Origin: Aliivibrio finisterrensis
GTDB lineage: Bacteria; Pseudomonadota; Gammaproteobacteria; Enterobacterales; Vibrionaceae
Assembly (NCBI RefSeq): GCF_008933155.1
Contig: NZ_WBVP01000008.1
Span: 62,001 to 126,000 of the forward strand
DNA: 64,000 bases
Direction: 5' to 3'
The position numbers and the translations under genes are program-made. This document shows positions 51,485 through 59,881 of the stretch, piece after piece; within the stretch, counting starts at the first letter, position 1, and each line of letters begins with the position of its first letter. The notes beneath the pieces are model-generated. The model worked only from the letters and a program-made list of their open reading frames with translations. It was not told where the DNA came from and made no database searches.

Positions 51485-51835
51485 TTACAGCCCGAAACCA
51501 ATTTTAGGTTGACGCCGAACAGATCGAACGCCCCATGGCGCTAAATCAGGCTTTGGTTGACCTTCAAAATCACCTAAACAAATATAGCCTTTTGATAAGT
51601 AACGATATAAAAAATCACCACCATCTAGTGAGCCTGTTTTATCATCACCGAATGGAAGTTGAATGCGCTCAACACGTAGATCTGGTGCTTTTTTAAAGGC
51701 AGGATAAGCTGTTGAGTTCACTGCGCGTGAATCTAAACTAGTCAACAGTGCCTTATCTGACATTTTTGCTTTCATGCGAGAAAAAATCATGATCATTCGT
51801 TTTTGTCGCTCAGAAGAGACAATTATCATTTCCAT
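51485..51835 (-). CDS. Hypothetical protein, 116 aa
   Basis: The frame begins MEMIIVSSERQKRMIMIFSR, possibly starting later, and then KMSDKALLTSLDSRAVNST with the strongly conserved-looking RVERIQLPFGDDKTGSLDGGDFLYRYLSKGYICLGDFEGQPKPDLAPWG. The AAAGGA before the ATG at 51835 is acceptable. I do not recognise a family. It may be a small cytoplasmic enzyme-like domain. It precedes no gene in an obvious operon. Confidence 0.5.
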   Translation of the reverse strand: MEMIIVSSERQKRMIMIFSRMKAKMSDKALLTSLDSRAVNSTAYPAFKKAPDLRVERIQLPFGDDKTGSLDGGDFLYRYLSKGYICLGDFEGQPKPDLAPWGVRSVRRQPKIGFGL

Positions 51836-51897
51836 TATCGAAATTCCTTTGAAACAAGAAAGTATATATCAAGCCCCTCCCTACGGCTACGCTCAAA

Positions 51898-52434
51898 CTA
51901 CATAACGCCTAAGAACTGCTTAATTAAATAACGATATTCATAACAATCAATTATCTCACCATCTACAATGGTAAATTCAGGTTTAAATCCCACCTGCTTA
52001 AAGCCATTTTTACTTAGTACTCTTTGTGAGGCTAAATTATCTGTCGCTGTAGTCGCAATTAATTGGTTCAGTGCTAATGTCTCTCTGGCGACATCAATCA
52101 ACAATTTAGTTGCATAAGTAGCGAGTCCTTGAGAAACAAATTCCTCTCCAATTCGATAACCAATAAAACCGGATTCTTTTTCTCTATTTATATTATAAAG
52201 ATTGGCTCGCCCACAAATGGTTCCTTTGGCATTTTTCAGTAACATTGGATAAATTCGCTCTTGTTCATATTCAGAAAGATAAAAATCAATGTGCTCTTTG
52301 ATCCCTTCTTCACTGAAAAAATCCTCATCTCGCGCTTCAATATAGGATTCAAACCATTCTTGGTTGGCCAATTCAAACTCTAATAACGCTGCTGCATCTT
52401 CTATTTTTAGTAGTTGTAGTGTCACCATAGTCAA
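51898..52434 (-). CDS. GNAT N-acetyltransferase (RimJ/RimL type)
   Basis: 178 aa. It has the acetyltransferase_3 pattern: TLQLLKIEDAAALLEFELANQEWFE and the acetyl-CoA loop in IGYRIGEEFVSQGLATYATKLLIDVARE (near 107-134), and ending ASQRVLSKNGFKQVG. Substrate not known; YjcK/RimJ type. It is the first of five GNAT genes between 51.9 and 59.7 kb. Confidence 0.87.
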   Translation of the reverse strand: MTMVTLQLLKIEDAAALLEFELANQEWFESYIEARDEDFFSEEGIKEHIDFYLSEYEQERIYPMLLKNAKGTICGRANLYNINREKESGFIGYRIGEEFVSQGLATYATKLLIDVARETLALNQLIATTATDNLASQRVLSKNGFKQVGFKPEFTIVDGEIIDCYEYRYLIKQFLGVM

Positions 52435-52498
52435 TTCCCTCAGTGTTGGTAATTGTACTTCTGCTATATCAAACTTATCTTTATTACTAAATTATAGA

Positions 52499-52537
52499 CA
52501 AAAAAAACCGCGAGGAACTATCGCGGCTTTTTTTGTC
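52499..52537. terminator. Bidirectional terminator near the U32 gene
   Basis: AAAAAAACCGCGA and TCGCGGCTTTTTTT form a strong stem, and would end the U32-family gene on the minus strand. Confidence 0.85.
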
Positions 52538-52553
52538 ATTTATAGACTAAGTC

Positions 52554-54806
52554 TTACAAACCTTGTTGGTATTGGTTATTAGTGTTAATTGGAACCATAG
52601 TGAATAATTCATCTTGTACACTTACATCGCCATTAACTAGCTTTTCAAAGTGTTTAACTAACTCAATCTTATCGGCTTGTTCTTTAGAACCACCACCGAT
52701 GTTGGTTAGATCAATGAAAAATTCATCAAATAAATCAGATAAATCTGTCACGATATCCATATTCAAGAACTGTTCGTGGTTATAGATGCTTGGGTAGCCA
52801 CCTTTTTGTTTATCTACCGCGAACGAAATGCCTTTCACGTTAGTAATTGTGGTGGCTTTCTCACACTTCAGCATACAACCCGCTTCAATCGCTGGTTTAT
52901 TACAGCCTACTGTTTGTTGGAAGAAACACTGACGGCTTGTCATCATTAAAATTGGGTGATAAATACTGTACGCCAATTTGAAATTTTCAGGACGACGAAT
53001 GTGCTTCATCTGACCTTTATTGATCTCATTTGAAATAAACGCACCTGCACAATTTAGTGTTTCTTTCATTGTCACTAACGCGTGTGAGTTCGTTGTATTT
53101 AAGAATGGACCAGCAACCCACTCAATACCCATTTCAAAAGCTTTGTAAGCAATACCTGTATTGTTGGTTACGATACGAGCCGGTTTTACTTCTTCAAGTA
53201 CTTTAACGGCTTCGTCGTAGTCTTTACCAATAAGAACCGCCGGGAACCATGGGATCAAACGTGGGTTTTCTAAGAAAATATTGATGTACTTACGATCACG
53301 TTTTTTGAAGCTTTCTGGTAACTTGAAGTAAATATCCGCATCTGTTGCATCGCAGACATTTAAGTCAGCAACATCAGCAATCAGCATTGATAACTTAGGC
53401 TTCTCTTCCACTTTTGGATAGACAGGCAATGCGTCAACTTCAGTATGTTTAATAACTTCTTTAGACCCATTCATCAAGAATGCGACTTGATCTTTAATTT
53501 CTGTCAGCTCTCGGAATGGAACCGCTAAGTTTTCACCTAACTCAGAGAAATCATAACCTAGTAATTCATAGTTAGGGTTAATCACGCCTTTAAAGCGTTT
53601 TTCTAGCTCTTTTCCTGTAATCGCTTTTTGACCAGCTTGGCTCAGTAGTGATGTTGATTTCACTTCAAACGTTTCTTGATCATCTTGGCTTGGCGTAACA
53701 ACGACCGTTAATGGTTCGCCTAACGTTGCCTTAAAAGCAATAGTAACCGCAATTTTATCGATGCTTAATGACTTCACTTTTTCTTCAAGTGTCGCACCCA
53801 GTGCATTTTTAGCGCTGTAAAGATCTTGTTTAACTTCTTGAATTTGTACTACATCAATCGAGTTACTCTGCTCAACCGCGTAGTTTACGCTGTTATCACG
53901 AGGGTTATCGATGAACATGTCTTTAGTCAAATTGCCTTTCAAGAATTTGTTGGTTAAGCCACGGTTGAATACTTTATGAAGATTTGAGTCATCTTCATAT
54001 AGCTCACCTGTCTCAACAAATTTATTGATATTTTTACGCCAGTTTTCAACCACGGTATATACGTAGTGAGCGCCTTTAATGCGGCCTTCAATTTTCAATG
54101 AGTCGACTTTTGCATCAACTAATTCAGGAAGTTCAAAATACGCTGAGTTATCTTTTAAGTTTAATGGGTATTTAGTACCTACGTTCGTGACTTCGTATTC
54201 ATCACGACACGCTTGACTACAACGACCACGGTTACCTGAGTTACCCACACTTACTGAGCTTGAGTAACATTGACCAGAGAATGCAATACACAAAGAACCA
54301 TGAACAAATACTTCTGTTAGCATGTCATGTTCATGAGCAACCGCTGTCATCTCTTTAATTTCATCAATGTTCAATTCACGAGATAAGTTAACACGTGACG
54401 CGCCAACTTTTGAAAGGAAATGAAGTTGACCTTCATTGTGTGTCGTTAACTGAGTAGAAGCGTGAACATCTAATGTTGGGAAGTGCTTTTTGATTAGGTT
54501 AAAGACACCTAAATCTTGCACGATAATACCATCAAGTGTTGTATTAACTAATTGATTTAATAACTTAACTAATGATTTGATTTCGTGCTCTAAAATAACA
54601 ACATTTAGGGTCAGAAATACTTCACAACCGTATTCATGAGCTAATCGCAATACACCATTTAGCTCATCAAATGAAAGATTGGATGCGCGGTTACGGGCGT
54701 TAAAGATATCTAAACCACAGTACACGGCATTTGCCCCTGCAACGATGGCCGCTTTAATCGCTTCAACATCACCACCAGGTGCCAATAATTCAAGTTTTCT
54801 ACTCAT
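52554..54806 (-). CDS. U32-family protein (RlhA/YdcP-like rRNA hydroxylation)
   Basis: 750 aa from the ATG at 54806 (MSRKLELLAPGG), since an earlier in-frame ATG at 54857 would add 17 unconserved residues. The U32 domain spans about 1-350: AIVAGANAVYCGLDIFNAR, VFVHGSLCIAFSGQCYSSS and GNRGRCSQACRDEY with iron-sulfur cysteines. The C-terminal half carries more Cys (CFFQQTVGCNKP, GCMLKCEK). In E. coli RlhA (YdcP) hydroxylates C2501 of 23S rRNA; the U32 match supports RlhA but the protein is about 100 residues longer. An FNR-like site lies 94 bases upstream. Confidence 0.8.
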   Translation of the reverse strand: MSRKLELLAPGGDVEAIKAAIVAGANAVYCGLDIFNARNRASNLSFDELNGVLRLAHEYGCEVFLTLNVVILEHEIKSLVKLLNQLVNTTLDGIIVQDLGVFNLIKKHFPTLDVHASTQLTTHNEGQLHFLSKVGASRVNLSRELNIDEIKEMTAVAHEHDMLTEVFVHGSLCIAFSGQCYSSSVSVGNSGNRGRCSQACRDEYEVTNVGTKYPLNLKDNSAYFELPELVDAKVDSLKIEGRIKGAHYVYTVVENWRKNINKFVETGELYEDDSNLHKVFNRGLTNKFLKGNLTKDMFIDNPRDNSVNYAVEQSNSIDVVQIQEVKQDLYSAKNALGATLEEKVKSLSIDKIAVTIAFKATLGEPLTVVVTPSQDDQETFEVKSTSLLSQAGQKAITGKELEKRFKGVINPNYELLGYDFSELGENLAVPFRELTEIKDQVAFLMNGSKEVIKHTEVDALPVYPKVEEKPKLSMLIADVADLNVCDATDADIYFKLPESFKKRDRKYINIFLENPRLIPWFPAVLIGKDYDEAVKVLEEVKPARIVTNNTGIAYKAFEMGIEWVAGPFLNTTNSHALVTMKETLNCAGAFISNEINKGQMKHIRRPENFKLAYSIYHPILMMTSRQCFFQQTVGCNKPAIEAGCMLKCEKATTITNVKGISFAVDKQKGGYPSIYNHEQFLNMDIVTDLSDLFDEFFIDLTNIGGGSKEQADKIELVKHFEKLVNGDVSVQDELFTMVPINTNNQYQQGL

Positions 54807-54899
54807 TATGAAATTGCTCGCTTCGGTTTTTATGTAATAATTTTTTTGAGGGGGCATTCTACTCGCCTCACGCTTTTATTACCACTCATTCGGCTTTTA

Positions 54900-54913
54900 T
54901 TGATCTAGATCAT
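54900..54913. promoter_or_regulatory. FNR-like box between the U32 gene and the GST gene
   Basis: TTGATCTAGATCAT matches TTGATNNNNATCAA with one mismatch, about 90 bases from both the U32 start and the GST start. Confidence 0.4.
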
Positions 54914-54988
54914 AAAGAAATAAGGCTGGATCTCGCCATTTATTCCGTTAATATCGTTTTAATTGCTTTAACTTTTGAGTATTTCATC

Positions 54989-55639
54989 ATGATAACGCCT
55001 ATTCTTTACTCTCTTCGACAATGTCCATATGCGATGCGTTCTCGTCTTGCTATTTTGCATGCACAGCAGACTGTGGTGCTGCGCGATATTGATATGAACA
55101 ATAAGCCTGAAGAAATGTTGTCGATTTCACCAAAAGGCACTGTTCCTGTATTGCTACTGGGTGATGGCTCCGTAATCGATGAAAGTCTTGATGTGATGGT
55201 ATGGGCGCTCACCCAATCAGATCCTAATAATTTGCTCTACTCACACGATGAGACAAAATTCACTCAGATGCTTGATGTCATTAATCAAAGTGACAATGAG
55301 TTTGTGGATGCATTGCAAAAATATCGCGCAGCCTCTCGCTACCATGATACGAATGAAGTTGAATGCAGAGAACGATGTTGTGAATGGTTAATGACGATCG
55401 AAAAGGCGTTATCTCAGCATGCTTATATTATAGGAGAAACACCGAGTTTGGTGGATTACGCTATCTTGCCCTTTATTCGTCAGTTTTCACGAGTCGATAA
55501 AAAATGGTACGCTCAAGCTCCACTTCCTTATTTAAGAGCGTGGTTGGTGAATCATTATAATGACCCTACTTTTTCAAAAGCGATGTTTACACACCCAAAA
55601 TGGCAGAAAGGATCTGAGAAGATTATTTTTGGGGAATAA
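54989..55639 (+). CDS. Glutathione S-transferase-family protein
   Basis: 216 aa. The thioredoxin-fold N-terminal domain begins ILYSLRQCPYAMRSRLAILHAQ with a CPxA catalytic Cys and has the cis-Pro site KGTVPVLLLGDG followed by IDESLDVMVW. The C-terminal half is helical and of the GST type, ending LVNHYNDPTFSKAMFTHPKWQ. Omega-like or glutaredoxin-2-like family; may reduce or conjugate small molecules with glutathione. It is single, divergent from the U32 gene. Confidence 0.86.
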   Translation: MITPILYSLRQCPYAMRSRLAILHAQQTVVLRDIDMNNKPEEMLSISPKGTVPVLLLGDGSVIDESLDVMVWALTQSDPNNLLYSHDETKFTQMLDVINQSDNEFVDALQKYRAASRYHDTNEVECRERCCEWLMTIEKALSQHAYIIGETPSLVDYAILPFIRQFSRVDKKWYAQAPLPYLRAWLVNHYNDPTFSKAMFTHPKWQKGSEKIIFGE

Positions 55640-55648
55640 CCGTCTTTG

Positions 55649-56113
55649 TTAACCCCCAAGTTGTCCAGAATAAAGCAGTGAATGTTCCATCTCGACAAAG
55701 TGTTCATCTTCTCCGATAATTTTATACCCTAACCCGTGATAAAACTGGATAGCTTTAGGGTTATTTTTAAATGAAGAAAGGCTTATCTTAGTGACCCTGT
55801 CACTGAAATGATGCTGATAGCATCTCATGACAGAAGCACCTACTCCTTTGTTTTGGTATTTTTTAAAAATGATAAACAGATGAACATGTGCTTTGTTAAG
55901 ATCCAAATGAGTACAAATTAACCCTAAACGCTCTCCGCTAAACATAACCCAATCAAACCACTCTTGAGGGTATGAATCGAAAAAGCGTTGTTGTTGAAAA
56001 GTTTCATCCCAACCAAGTGAACCTTCGACTATAGAATAAAAGTACGTTTTATATATTCCAAACAATGAGGGATACTCACACAATGTGACTTTTTTAAACG
56101 TAATTCTTTCCAT
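55649..56113 (-). CDS. GNAT N-acetyltransferase
   Basis: 154 aa. The GNAT core is shown by VHLFIIFKKYQNKGVGASVMRCYQHHF (acetyl-CoA loop YQNKGVG near 91) and the end KNNPKAIQFYHGLGYKIIGEDEHFVEMEHSL. A typical YhbS- or RimI-like small-molecule acetyltransferase; substrate unknown. It is convergent with the GST gene by 9 bases. Confidence 0.85.
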   Translation of the reverse strand: MERITFKKVTLCEYPSLFGIYKTYFYSIVEGSLGWDETFQQQRFFDSYPQEWFDWVMFSGERLGLICTHLDLNKAHVHLFIIFKKYQNKGVGASVMRCYQHHFSDRVTKISLSSFKNNPKAIQFYHGLGYKIIGEDEHFVEMEHSLLYSGQLGG

Positions 56114-56232
56114 TGAGTCATCCTTTATTTTCAGCTTATTATTTCAAAGTATCATCTATAATAACTTGGTTTACCTATTCTTTGATTGTAGACCATAAAG
56201 AGTGATTTTTTACTCTAGTTCAACCTAGCTCT

Positions 56233-56400
56233 TTATACCAATCACAGTAAGTAAGTGAACAGAAATAGCGCAGGAAAAATGCTTGAGAACAAGGCGACAT
56301 TTTCGATAAGTAGTTATTCTACAATCAAAAATTTCGACGCAGTTATCGAGTATTTTAACCAGCTAGGATGGTCAGTTATTTACTACGATTGGTATTACTA
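56233..56400. repeat. Intergenic repeat with inverted ends, copy 2 (MITE-like)
   Basis: About 168 bp, from TTATACCAATCACAGTAAGT to ACGATTGGTATTACTA. Shares with copies 1 and 3: GCGCAGGAAAAAT, GAACAAGGCGA, AAGTAGTTATTCTACAATC, CGCAGTTATCGAGTATTTTA, ACCAGCTAGGATG. It stops only a few bases from the stop of the GNAT gene at 56405. Confidence 0.85.
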
Positions 56401-56404
56401 TACG

Positions 56405-56845
56405 TTAGCTGATCATTCTTTTTATAAACATAATTTTACTTTTATCTGTTGTTCCTTTGTCTTCGTAACCAGAAACATGATAACCACTTGAAATCAGTAG
56501 CTGTAACATTGCAGGGTAACGATTCATAGATTTAACGCTAATCGCTGTATAACCCTGATTATGCGCCCAAGACTCCTGTGCTAAACGTAGTTGTGTCGCT
56601 ATACCATTTTTGCGAGCTGTTGGAATAACGCCACCAAGCCAGCTGTAAAATTCAAAGTGTGATAATTCATAACCCATTTTATACGCCACAGGTTGCTCAT
56701 TATGTGTCGCTATTAAAATCAAATGTGTTATATCACTTAACCGTTGTTCTAGTTTCTCTTTGGTATTTCGACCATCAAATTCTGGGATCTGAGCATCTAC
56801 CTCGAGTACATCTTCTATTGTGCCTTGGCGAATTTCTATTTTCAT
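56405..56845 (-). CDS. GNAT N-acetyltransferase
   Basis: 146 aa. The GNAT fold: KIEIRQGTIEDVLEVDAQIPEF, then HFEFYSWLGGVIPTARKNGIATQLRLAQESW with the acetyl-CoA loop, and YTAISVKSMNRYPAMLQLLISSGYHVSGYE at the end. Likely small-molecule N-acetylation. It begins one base after the stop of the 72-aa gene at 56846, and so both are co-transcribed. Confidence 0.85.
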   Translation of the reverse strand: MKIEIRQGTIEDVLEVDAQIPEFDGRNTKEKLEQRLSDITHLILIATHNEQPVAYKMGYELSHFEFYSWLGGVIPTARKNGIATQLRLAQESWAHNQGYTAISVKSMNRYPAMLQLLISSGYHVSGYEDKGTTDKSKIMFIKRMIS

Positions 56846-57064
56846 TTATTGCCCATCTTGAATCATGGCTTTTATCTTAATTGCTTTTTCAAAGTGATCT
56901 AATTTATGGGTAGCAATCCACCACGTAGCCGCTTCCATTAATAACTCTGGATCACCGTTTTTATTGGCAAAAAAAGCATAAAAAGATAAGCCTACATTAT
57001 CCCCTTTTTGCTCTATTTTCTTATCACACACCGTGATGATTTTTGCTCTTAAAATGTCTCTCAT
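56846..57064 (-). CDS. Small protein, probable DUF6500 family
   Basis: 72 aa. It begins MRDILRAKIITVCDKKIEQK and has VGLSFYAFFANKNGDPELLME and WWIATHKLDHFEKAIKIKAMI, which I recall as the conserved text of the DUF6500 family of unknown function. It lies directly upstream of a GNAT gene in one transcript, and downstream of the sulfurtransferase gene. Confidence 0.75.
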   Translation of the reverse strand: MRDILRAKIITVCDKKIEQKGDNVGLSFYAFFANKNGDPELLMEAATWWIATHKLDHFEKAIKIKAMIQDGQ

Positions 57065-57082
57065 AGATCACCCTCATTTTAA

Positions 57083-57946
57083 TTACTCTATCGGCAACGA
57101 GTGATTAGTTCCCCAATCCGCCCAAGAACCATCGTATAAAACGACCTCTTTATAACCTATTGATACAGCAGCTAACATCAAAATACATGCTGTTATGCCT
57201 GAACCGCAACTGAAGTAAATTTTTGTATCTACTGAAGGTACGCGTTCCTCAAAAATAGTTCGTAATGTCTCTTCGTCTTGGTATGTATAGTTATCTAACA
57301 ACATAGAAAAAGGGAGGTTTTTAGAGCTTGGGATATGGCCACTACGAACACCTTCACGTGGCTCTAGTGCTTTGCCTAAATAACGCAGTTCTCCACGAGC
57401 ATCTAAAATTGCAACATCGGTATTTATTACGCTAAGTACTTCGTCCGAGTCACACGCTAAGCCTTTCACCACTTTTGCAGTCGCATTACCTAATATCGAT
57501 GTTGTTGTGTATTCTGATGCGGTTTCTCTTCCCTCTTTGAGCCATTGAGGTAATCCACCATCCAAGACATAAACATGTTCAAATCCCATTACCTTAAACG
57601 TCCACCACGCTCTTGGTGCAGAATAAATACCTTGGTTATCGTATATAACAACCATTGAATCAGAATTAATACCTAGATTCTGTATTGCCTGAGTAAACTG
57701 CTCTTCATTGGGAAGCGCATGGGTTTGAGAAGATGTATGATCACAAAAATCGGCTTCTACATCCAATTTACGCGCTGTAGGTAGGCAAGAAAAAGTATCA
57801 TAAACTAACGGCTCTTTACCTACGACATTCGCCATATAGGCATCCACAATAACGAGATTCTCATCGTCAATATGCTGAGCTAACCATGTCGTTGTTACTA
57901 ATGATTTAGCTACTAATGGCTTAGTTTCAATTGGATTACTCATCAT
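57083..57946 (-). CDS. Thiosulfate/3-mercaptopyruvate sulfurtransferase (SseA-like)
   Basis: 287 aa with two rhodanese domains (about 10-145 and 165-285). The first is inactive-like (VIYDNQGIYSAPRAWWTFKVMGF), the second has the active Cys loop in YFSCGSGITACI, the CGSG(V/I)TA type of SseA, which uses 3-mercaptopyruvate. It moves sulfur to acceptors such as cyanide or thiols. Lone gene in the same direction as its neighbours. Confidence 0.9.
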   Translation of the reverse strand: MMSNPIETKPLVAKSLVTTTWLAQHIDDENLVIVDAYMANVVGKEPLVYDTFSCLPTARKLDVEADFCDHTSSQTHALPNEEQFTQAIQNLGINSDSMVVIYDNQGIYSAPRAWWTFKVMGFEHVYVLDGGLPQWLKEGRETASEYTTTSILGNATAKVVKGLACDSDEVLSVINTDVAILDARGELRYLGKALEPREGVRSGHIPSSKNLPFSMLLDNYTYQDEETLRTIFEERVPSVDTKIYFSCGSGITACILMLAAVSIGYKEVVLYDGSWADWGTNHSLPIE

Positions 57947-57979
57947 TCTCTCCTTAATTTGAATCGCGTTTTTTGTTAA

Positions 57980-58771
57980 TTAACATTCATCGTAAGTAAT
58001 TTGCATCACATCAGGGTAAATAAACTCATAACCCAATGCCTTTTTAATTTTTTCATTACTGATGATTTTAAACGTTTGAGTGTCTGATTCGATAAACTCA
58101 GGTGTACTCACCCCTATTCGCTGAGTTGCTTGGGTATAAAACTCGCGTTTACTTGGGTGACTATCAGCACACGCATTAAATAAGTCGTTCCATTTTTCTT
58201 GTTTGATTATCTGTGTAATTAACTCTACGCAATCGTCTTGGTGGATCATATTTACCGGTGCATCTGGGTTACTCACAGAACGACCACTTTTTTGAAAAAA
58301 TCGCCCTGGATTTCGTTGATATCCCACTAAACCACTAAAGCGGATCACCGTTGTTGTAAATACCGATGATTGACAAAACAACGATTCGATTTGAAATAAC
58401 GCAGAAGATTCAGAGGCCGCAATATCTTCAGTAACCACTCCATTATTATCCGCATATACCGAAGTTGAGCTAACAAAAACCACATGCTTAATAGATGAAG
58501 ACTCTAAGACACGGATCAAAGCACTAAAGCCAGTTTGATTCTTAGATGGGATCGCGATAACTAGAATATCTGAATCTAGAAATGATCCCCATGATTGCTC
58601 TGTTATCTCACCATCAATATCCAAAACATATGGAGTAACAGAGACTGCTTCCAAAGATTCTATTTTTTCTTCACTGCGAACAGAGCCTTTAACAGCAAAG
58701 CCATTAGTAACTAAATGTTTTGCTAACGGTAAGCCTAACCAGCCACACCCTAATACACTGATTGATGTCAT
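57980..58771 (-). CDS. NAD(P)-binding epimerase-like protein (YeeZ type)
   Basis: 263 aa. N-terminal Rossmann motif LGCGWLGLPLAKHLV at residues 7-21. The FVSSTSVYADNNG segment near 97-109 and the middle FSGLVGYQRNPGRF are as in the YeeZ family of SDR-like proteins. The Tyr-x-x-x-Lys active pair is not obvious. Substrate not known. It lies between two unrelated cargo-like genes (sulfurtransferase, GNAT). Confidence 0.82.
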   Translation of the reverse strand: MTSISVLGCGWLGLPLAKHLVTNGFAVKGSVRSEEKIESLEAVSVTPYVLDIDGEITEQSWGSFLDSDILVIAIPSKNQTGFSALIRVLESSSIKHVVFVSSTSVYADNNGVVTEDIAASESSALFQIESLFCQSSVFTTTVIRFSGLVGYQRNPGRFFQKSGRSVSNPDAPVNMIHQDDCVELITQIIKQEKWNDLFNACADSHPSKREFYTQATQRIGVSTPEFIESDTQTFKIISNEKIKKALGYEFIYPDVMQITYDEC

Positions 58772-58780
58772 GATCTTTCC

Positions 58781-59200
58781 TTAGAATAGCTTCAACTGAC
58801 TTTCATCGGATAAAACCCATGCACTGTTGTGCGCTTCAAAACCAATTTTGGGGTAATAACCTTCTGCTTGTGGGGCAGCTAACAAAATCAACTTACAGTC
58901 AGAAGAGACTTCTTCTTTTGTCACTAAGATAAGGTACTTACCTACACCCATTGATTGAATGCTCTCATCAACAGCTAAATCAGATAAATAACAACAGAAA
59001 TTAAAATCTGTCACTGAACGAGCAATACCAATGAGTTCGCCATCTCCCCATGCCGTAACAATTAAATTTGAGTTATCTAACATGGCTTGTATTTTTTCAA
59101 TATTATCAATGGGGCGACGTACACCTAAAGACGTTTTCTTTAGCAAGGTTATAAACTGCTCAGCACTAATCGGTTCATTTACTTTATAATCGATTTCCAT
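58781..59200 (-). CDS. GNAT N-acetyltransferase
   Basis: 139 aa. Acetyltransf-type: DGELIGIARSVTDFNFCCYLSDLAVDESIQSMGVGKYLIL, with the acetyl-CoA loop VDESIQSMGVGK. It ends PQAEGYYPKIGFEAHNSAWVL. The family acts on amines of small molecules. Starts 9 bases after the YeeZ-like gene stop reading direction, likely the same transcript. Confidence 0.85.
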   Translation of the reverse strand: MEIDYKVNEPISAEQFITLLKKTSLGVRRPIDNIEKIQAMLDNSNLIVTAWGDGELIGIARSVTDFNFCCYLSDLAVDESIQSMGVGKYLILVTKEEVSSDCKLILLAAPQAEGYYPKIGFEAHNSAWVLSDESQLKLF

Positions 59201-59248
59201 ATTCTCTCCGTCTCAATCTTGTTAATTCTTTAAAGACACAATAACAAG

Positions 59249-59695
59249 TTATTCAACAATATCTAGGGCAAGAACTAAACGATCTTCACCAATATCAAAA
59301 TAGTCTTGCTCTTCTTCTACTAAGTAAAAGCCATATGATTGATATAAGGTATACGCTCCTGTATTTTTAGGGCACACCGTCAATAATAATCGCTTATATT
59401 GTTTGGCATTCTCAATCGCTGTTTCTAATAATTTTTTACCTAAGCCACAGCCTTGTGCGCTCTTTGATACTGCCAACGATAATACCCAAGCATCTCCTTT
59501 AGTTTCACTCGATGGCACTTGCAACACATACCCTGAAACCTCACCTGCTTTTTTAGCCACAAGTAAACCATCAGACCAACAGTCAAAGGCTTGTCGAATA
59601 AAAAAAGAAGGATATCCATGCGTACCAAACGCTTCTGTTTCTATTTCATAAACTTTCTTTAAATCAATTTTCTCTGCTGCTCTGACACTTACCAT
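59249..59695 (-). CDS. GNAT N-acetyltransferase (RimI-like)
   Basis: 148 aa. A RimI-like layout: VSVRAAEKIDLKKVYEIETEAFG, the acetyl-CoA loop SLAVSKSAQGCGLGKKLLETAIENA (near residues 79-103), and the end NTGAYTLYQSYGFYLVEEEQDYFD. Substrate unknown: perhaps an N-terminus. It is the fifth GNAT in this stretch. Confidence 0.86.
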   Translation of the reverse strand: MVSVRAAEKIDLKKVYEIETEAFGTHGYPSFFIRQAFDCWSDGLLVAKKAGEVSGYVLQVPSSETKGDAWVLSLAVSKSAQGCGLGKKLLETAIENAKQYKRLLLTVCPKNTGAYTLYQSYGFYLVEEEQDYFDIGEDRLVLALDIVE

Positions 59696-59881
59696 TAATA
59701 TATTTCCCTGACTGTAGCGCTAATCACATTGCGAATATGCTTTCGCTTATAATTTATACTCTTTGAAACAACTCGCATAGTTAAAACTGATTCATGTTTC
59801 TAGATAACCGAACCTTATAAAAACTTCTATAGTTATTCTAACTTATTTTTATTCTATAAATAACGACAAGGAAAGTTATCC

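Noticed and set aside
56255-56491. Plus-strand 78 aa open frame
   Set aside because: It lies inside the intergenic repeat copy 2 and the GNAT gene end; the other repeat copies do not keep the frame.
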